Positions 59,690 to 64,000 of a DNA stretch of 64,000 nt are shown here, piece by piece. Both the position numbers and the translations under genes were made by a program. Within the stretch, counting starts at the first letter, position 1. The number at the start of each line of letters is the position of its first letter. The notes beneath the pieces were generated by a model. The model saw only the letters and a list, made by a program, of their open reading frames with translations, searched no databases and had not been told where the DNA came from. Location of the stretch: assembly GCF_005217525.1 (NCBI RefSeq), contig NZ_PNXQ01000005.1, positions 203,821 through 267,820 of the forward strand, in the 5' to 3' direction. This stretch comes from Paenibacillus terrae (GTDB lineage Bacteria; Bacillota; Bacilli; Paenibacillales; Paenibacillaceae).

Positions 59690-60529
59690 TCAATCCGCCA
59701 ATCTGTAGCCTACACCTCTTACCGTTGCAATATATTCAGGCTCCGCAGGCCGGTCGCCCAGCTTCTTGCGCAAGCTTTTGACATGCACATCCACGACATT
59801 GCTGCCACCTACAAAATCCGTCTCCCAGATATCATGCATCATCTGTTCACGAGAAATAACTTTGCCTTGAGAATCCAGTAGCTTCAAGAGCAAGTCGTAT
59901 TCCGTTTTGGTCAGATTTAATTGATTCTCTTCTTTATATACTAACATTTTATCACGGTCAATCCAGATGTCCTTGAACACCGTACGACGGCTACCTTGCG
60001 TTGCCTGACGGGAAGTTGCTGGATGACGTACAATCATCCGTTCAATATCATGCACCATATGATTGGAAGCCGCTGGCCATACCAGCACCTCTTCCGAAGG
60101 AAGCAGCTCATGCGCACGCACAGCCATACGATCCTGTATCACATACATGACCGGTGTATCTTTCATCTGTTCCGCCTCAAGGCGATTACGGATATCCAGT
60201 AATTCACTCCGTGTATCGGTAGCGGTCAAATCATAAATCAGCAGATCGCTTCCCAGATGACGTTGTACCTCAGGCTCCCAGCGGTGGAACACCATCACAT
60301 CAAAGCACGCATCTGACAACGTACGCACCAAGCCGTGAACGACACCTGGAACCGAGCTGATCAGAACGATGCGACGCGTCGTTGGACAGTATAAAGGCTC
60401 ATTGGAAGGAACCGTCTGTAACGCAGGGGCAGAAGGAGCTGACAGCATAGTTGTCCAGATGCCCTTTACCCGTCTCGGCATATCTGCCGCTTTGAGCCGA
60501 CTCGTTACCTGATTCGCTTGCTTTGGCAT
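59690..60529 (-). CDS. Atypical OmpR-type response regulator
   Basis: A 279-residue protein with a receiver-like N-terminal domain and a C-terminal winged helix of the OmpR/PhoB type (LTKTEYDLLLKLLDSQGKVI, DVHVKSLRKKLGD, ATVRGVGYRL). The receiver is degenerate: the acidic pair after strand 1 is replaced (RRIVLISSVPG), and the conserved Lys is replaced (VLVWPAAS). An Asp remains in LLIYDLTATD. There is no histidine kinase nearby, so it is probably regulated without phosphorylation. The start has GGAGGAG upstream and overlaps the PerR-like gene by 25 bp. Confidence 0.85.
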   Translation of the reverse strand: MPKQANQVTSRLKAADMPRRVKGIWTTMLSAPSAPALQTVPSNEPLYCPTTRRIVLISSVPGVVHGLVRTLSDACFDVMVFHRWEPEVQRHLGSDLLIYDLTATDTRSELLDIRNRLEAEQMKDTPVMYVIQDRMAVRAHELLPSEEVLVWPAASNHMVHDIERMIVRHPATSRQATQGSRRTVFKDIWIDRDKMLVYKEENQLNLTKTEYDLLLKLLDSQGKVISREQMMHDIWETDFVGGSNVVDVHVKSLRKKLGDRPAEPEYIATVRGVGYRLAD

Positions 60530-60900
60530 TCCTTACACACTCCTCCGAATACGACATGGGCATGGGCAATGGTATACCCCGTTTCATGCGCAACCGTCTC
60601 AATCCATTCGTGTGGAACCTCGCTCATCACTTCATCTACCCGGCCGCATACCTCACAAATAATATGCTGATGATCGTCCATCCGACCGTCATAACGACTA
60701 GCAGCTTCCCCCAACTTCAATTCCCGGATTAATTCCTTATCCGTCAAATAACGCAGTGAATTATAGACCGTTCCATAGGCCAGATTATATCCGCGCTCCA
60801 TCAACCGATTCATAACATCGGCCGCAGTAGGATGATCGTGGGCCTCACGAACCACATCATACACCGCCTGGCGCTGCGAAGTTAAATTTAAAGTTCTCAT
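60505..60900 (-). CDS. PerR-like Fur family regulator
   Basis: A 131-residue Fur-family protein. The N-terminal winged helix has LTSQRQAVYDVVREAHDHPT and GYNLAYGTVYNSLRYLTD. Metal and oxidation ligands of the PerR kind are in place: HPT near residue 28, the DDHQHIICEVCGRVDEV segment with two His and CxxC, and the second CxxC in GGVCKECQSK. A Per box lies 68 bp upstream. PerR senses H2O2 through Fe-catalysed His oxidation. It is coupled to the atypical response regulator downstream. Confidence 0.9.
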   Translation of the reverse strand: MRTLNLTSQRQAVYDVVREAHDHPTAADVMNRLMERGYNLAYGTVYNSLRYLTDKELIRELKLGEAASRYDGRMDDHQHIICEVCGRVDEVMSEVPHEWIETVAHETGYTIAHAHVVFGGVCKECQSKRIR

Positions 60901-60967
60901 ACCGCATCTCCCTTAACGAACGCAGATTATATTTATTCTCAACTTATAATTACAACAATAAATTAAT

Positions 60968-60982
60968 TTAGAATAAGTATAA
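60968..60982 (-). promoter_or_regulatory. Candidate Per box upstream of the PerR-like gene
   Basis: TTAGAATAAGTATAA matches the Per box consensus TTATAATNATTATAA at all but two positions. Its location 68 bp upstream of the start fits autoregulation. Confidence 0.55.
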
Positions 60983-61082
60983 ATCCTAATTCATTTCAAG
61001 TCAATGGGATCGGATAAATTGAGCCACTTTGCATCACAATGTATACGAAACATTCAGCTCATACACATCGGAGGGATATTTT

Positions 61083-61400
61083 ATGAAAATACTCTGGATA
61101 TTCACACTCTTTATGGTACTCATGCTCGGAACCAATCTGCTGGTGAACTGGCTATTTGGTATTCATAATCCTTGGGATTCTATTTCATTGGCTTTTGGCA
61201 CCCTGCGACCATCCGAATATATCGTCTTGGCAGGAATGCTGCTGTTGCTCTTTGTTACCGTGGGCAAAAAGCAAATTGGATACGCACTTCAATTCCTTTT
61301 CTCACGATGGTCACGTTTTCTGAGAGTCCCCTCTTCTAAATCTGCTTCTTCGCACAAGAGCCATCAGAAAAAGCAGAATGGGGAAAATGTAAACAAATAA
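61083..61400 (+). CDS. Small membrane protein of unknown function
   Basis: A 105-residue protein with a first hydrophobic helix (ILWIFTLFMVLMLGTNLLVN) and a second (YIVLAGMLLLLFVTVG), then a basic Ser-rich tail (SKSASSHKSHQKKQNGENVNK). GGAGGG is 7 nt before the ATG at 61083. Its 3' 90 bp overlap, antisense, the 3' end of the broken gerB gene. No family recognised. Confidence 0.7.
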   Translation: MKILWIFTLFMVLMLGTNLLVNWLFGIHNPWDSISLAFGTLRPSEYIVLAGMLLLLFVTVGKKQIGYALQFLFSRWSRFLRVPSSKSASSHKSHQKKQNGENVNK

Positions 61401-62435
61401 TGGATGAATATAAATTAGGGACTGCCGTCCAAATTCAAAATGCTCGCTCAGGCTCGGTGTTCCTATCTGGGACCACAGTAAAACAAGGATACCGCAGGGA
61501 AGCAGCGTTTTTCGGTAGGGTAAACCAAATATATCGGATATCCCCAAAGCCGATGCATAGAAGAACAAAGCCACTTTAAAAAAGTCCCCGATCAGTACAG
61601 ACATCAGTATAATGACATCGGGACGCTGGACGTATTCCGAAAGCTGGACATTCGCAAACGTGCTTAATAATGGAAAGATAGAACGCTCCGTTATATTCGT
61701 ACCCAGCACGCTTACATTTAATATGGCGACTTCAACTAAAACGATGCCCGCAGCTATAATGCCCACATAACCTGCTCTGGTCATCTGTGAAGGCTTACGT
61801 ACACAAGGGATAAACATCATGAAACAGATCATTTCACCGTAAGGAAAAGGCAAACGTTCTCTAATTACTGAGCTGAGTCAGGGCTTTAAGCCTGTACTCA
61901 TTACAGGCCTCAGCTCTTCCAGATGAATGCTGCCCGATAAGATTAATAATGTAGTTCCCAAGAAAATGACAAGTAACACCACCGAAAGAAAGATCTGTCC
62001 AGTGCGGGCCAACACTTCAAAACCGAGCCAGAGAACATAAATCACACATATTACCATCAGAAAGGCAACGACCATACTTGGTGTTTTTTCCAGTATGGAG
62101 ACACGGACCAGCTCAGTCTCATCGCGTAGATTTCTACTGGTTAAATACAGAAAAAACAGAATGTACAGTATCCCCACTGCTGTTCCACTCGTGTTCCCGA
62201 GCAATTTACGGGCATAGGTGGTCAACGTTTGGCCGGGAAACATTTCTGCTGTGTAGGTATACATTCGGAACAATACGATCCCGACACCCATAGCGATGAG
62301 CTGGGCAATCCATGTATCCCGTTCATATTCATTATCCAAATTAATAATGACCGCATTTCCCAGCAGAAAATGGAACATAAGAATGAGCATTTGCCCGGTA
62401 CTGACCAGCCTTACGTGTACAAGACCATGATTCAC
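61311..62435 (-). pseudogene. GerB-type germination permease interrupted by an in-frame stop
   Basis: One frame covers 375 codons from a GTG at 62435 (AAGGAG 8 nt upstream) to a stop at 61311, but a TGA at 61880-61878 interrupts it. The part before (LLGNAVIINLDNEYERD to RPVMSTGLKP) and after (LPFPYGEMICFMMFIP to the end) align with the N- and C-terminal halves of the neighbouring gerB at 62432-63541. A single nonsense change would explain it. GTGA overlap with the upstream gene indicates it was once coupled and translated. The first part gives only about 185 residues. Confidence 0.88.
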
Positions 62436-63541
62436 GAAGCATTCTCCTTCCCTTTTTTGTTTTCGGTCTTTTTAAACCAGGACACCATTAGCAACAGGAG
62501 CGGGAAAAATACAGAAAATATAGGGAATATGTATTTCAACACGAAATCGCCTATTTTAATATGCTCCTGATAGCTTTGAGCCATCAGTACCGAAGATATG
62601 AGCATAATTATTCCGAATGGTAGCAGCAACTTGCGGCTAGAAATGTTAAATACGTCTTCTGCTGCCTTTATCGCAGCATAATAGAAAATAAAGATCTTAA
62701 AAAAATCAAAGATAATGACGGTCATGACCCCAATAACATCCACCCTGTCGATGAAATCCGATATTTCCACCTTGCTGATCGTAGATAGTATCGGGTACGT
62801 GGCCCGCTGGAACACGTCCTCTCCGAGTGAAAGGACGTTTACCAGTGCAACTATGGTCAGGATGATGCCTCCCAGCAGCACAGCGGAAACACCAACGCCG
62901 TTGGCACGATAGCCTTTCTTTAATGTGGGAAGAATCATCGTAAAGGTAACCATCTCACCAAACGGCAGCATCAAGGCCTGTGAATAAATCACCCGCCATA
63001 TCGACTGCCAGCCATGCTGGGCAATAGGCAGCAAATTCCCCCAAGCCAAAATGCCGGAAAACACGAGCATTACATTCGTTGCGAGCCCCAGTATCAGCAT
63101 AAGGACCAGCAGCCAAATCGCTGTTCGCCCTGCCACTTCAAGCCCTAAATGCATCACATACATCACAAGCGCGATCATCAGAGCACTGATGATGATTAAC
63201 GGTGTATGCGGGAGTGTCCGATTGGCAATTAGCGTCCCCGTATCTTGAAGATCACGTGCCCCACCGTACATAAAAAAAACAATATACAAAAATGCAATCA
63301 CGCCTCCTGCCTTTCTGCCCATGATAACTTTGCTGTATTGCGTCATAAGCAAATTGGGGAAGCGTCTGTGAAGGCTGCCGTAGCACAGAAAAAGCAGAGC
63401 CCCAAGCCCTGTTGCGATGAGGATAGCCAACCATGCATCCTTGCCCGCTTCCCTCCCTGGAATGGACATCACAGACGTTCCCAATTCAAATAGAATCATG
63501 AGGGAAATCATCTCTACCGCATCCATTTGTATTTTTTTCAT
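62432..63541 (-). CDS. GerB-type spore germination permease
   Basis: A 369-residue germination permease with about ten helices. MISLMILFELGTSVMSIPGR, KVIMGRKAGGVIAFLYIVFF and RATYPILSTISKVEISDFID are typical. The start at 63541 has GGGAGGGAAGG upstream; 25 nt separate it from the preceding gerC stop. The 3' end overlaps the broken gerB by 4 bp. It is the intact B subunit of the second ger locus. Confidence 0.9.
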   Translation of the reverse strand: MKKIQMDAVEMISLMILFELGTSVMSIPGREAGKDAWLAILIATGLGALLFLCYGSLHRRFPNLLMTQYSKVIMGRKAGGVIAFLYIVFFMYGGARDLQDTGTLIANRTLPHTPLIIISALMIALVMYVMHLGLEVAGRTAIWLLVLMLILGLATNVMLVFSGILAWGNLLPIAQHGWQSIWRVIYSQALMLPFGEMVTFTMILPTLKKGYRANGVGVSAVLLGGIILTIVALVNVLSLGEDVFQRATYPILSTISKVEISDFIDRVDVIGVMTVIIFDFFKIFIFYYAAIKAAEDVFNISSRKLLLPFGIIMLISSVLMAQSYQEHIKIGDFVLKYIFPIFSVFFPLLLLMVSWFKKTENKKGKENAS

Positions 63542-63566
63542 CGCCTTCCCTCCTCCCCCTGTTCCA

Positions 63567-64000
63567 CTATTCGGATTCACCCCTTGAATACGGGTTGGTC
63601 CGTGCCTGCGTATGCTTCAGTACCGAAGTGACCTGAACACGAACGGTGCTTTCTGCAAAATAACGGCTCCATCGGGAAGAAAGCCTTTTCCATTGCGCAG
63701 GATGGCTTCTCTCCAGCTCAAGGCCGAAGCCGAGTACATCGCTACGGGTACGCTGAACCTCTCTAACCGTTAATGAAATCACTTTTTTTGTTTCCTCTGC
63801 CCATTGCCTCTGCAAGCTTTTCATCACCTCTGGACTTTTCAAGTCAATCGGACACTCAGCTTCCTGTATCGCCCCGACTTGCTTTAAGTCAATTACAAAA
63901 ACAGGCTCTCCTTGCTCCATCAGGCTGCGTACATTTGCCTTAGAGAACAAGGTTTCGATCCCGATGACTTCACCTTTCTTGCCGCAGCTCAATGTGGTTT
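63567..64000 (-). CDS. Ger(x)C family protein, C-terminal part (5' end outside window)
   Basis: The frame continues through the window end without a start codon that is supported, so only the C-terminal 144 residues are visible. VIDLKQVGAIQEAECPIDLK and EVQRTRSDVLGFGLELERSH belong to the GerAC_C domain, and the end (ARTNPYSRGESE) is followed by gerB. The lipoprotein N-terminus and, presumably, gerA lie upstream beyond the window. Confidence 0.85.
   Translation of the reverse strand, partial: TTLSCGKKGEVIGIETLFSKANVRSLMEQGEPVFVIDLKQVGAIQEAECPIDLKSPEVMKSLQRQWAEETKKVISLTVREVQRTRSDVLGFGLELERSHPAQWKRLSSRWSRYFAESTVRVQVTSVLKHTQARTNPYSRGESE

Noticed and set aside
61311-61853. Separate 180-residue gene from a TTG at 61853
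   Set aside because: It is the same frame as the upstream part of the gerB gene and has no ribosome site; treated as one interrupted gene.
1-64000. CRISPR arrays, insertion sequences, integrases, phage genes, tRNA or rRNA genes
   Set aside because: None seen on either strand; only local tandem repeats were found.

Overview
The window looks like chromosome of a spore-forming Firmicute close to Paenibacillus (polymyxa-like). The reasons are two Ger germinant-receptor loci, strong AAGGAGG-type ribosome binding sites, a cobalamin operon in the order known from Bacillus (Priestia) megaterium, a Fur box, cre-like and Rex-like sites, and LCP, phasin/UbiB and FNT genes typical of that group. No rRNA, tRNA, CRISPR array, transposase or phage gene was seen. 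Assignments come from reading translated sequences and motifs; nothing was searched against a database.

Layout. 1-6.3 kb: MFS exporter (cut by the window edge), molybdopterin oxidoreductase, formate/nitrite channel, a 33-residue membrane protein and a water-forming NADH oxidase whose promoter carries three Rex/FNR-type palindromes. 6.6-15.6 kb: thiol peroxidase, a Fur-controlled siderophore ATPase plus FhuF-like reductase, a flavin monooxygenase-like enzyme, AI-2E exporter family protein, LCP cell-wall ligase, CDF metal exporter and a DEAD-box helicase with a repeat-rich RGG tail. 16-21.5 kb: an accessory patch of small unknown genes, a gene remnant, a DUF-type large protein and a SMI1/KNR4 protein, resembling an orphan immunity-gene array. 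21.7-33.2 kb: a secreted esterase with a cre site, a YozG-like HTH regulator, an amino-acid ABC transporter operon, a SulP transporter behind a structured leader, the phasin/UbiB pair, a ThuA-like protein and an AbrB-type regulator.

33.4-45.0 kb holds the anaerobic (early cobalt insertion) cobalamin pathway on the minus strand: a cobalamin riboswitch, then cbiH60-cbiX-cobK-cbiC-cbiD-cbiET-cbiL-cbiF-cbiG-cbiA. Most genes overlap or nearly abut. The exception is a 270-bp AT-rich gap before cbiC, which may hold a second control point. A LOG-family hydrolase and a HemD-like uroporphyrinogen-III synthase lie just upstream.

46.7-52.2 kb is a germination operon (gerA, gerC, a small membrane gene, two tandem gerB copies). 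52.3-60.9 kb holds pirin, LysR/EamA divergent pair, chemoreceptor, DoxX, a BlaI/BlaR1-like pair sharing a 19-bp operator with doxX, and a PerR-like regulator overlapping an atypical response regulator. 61.3-64.0 kb is a second ger locus; its last gerB is broken by one in-frame stop codon, and its gerC runs off the window end.
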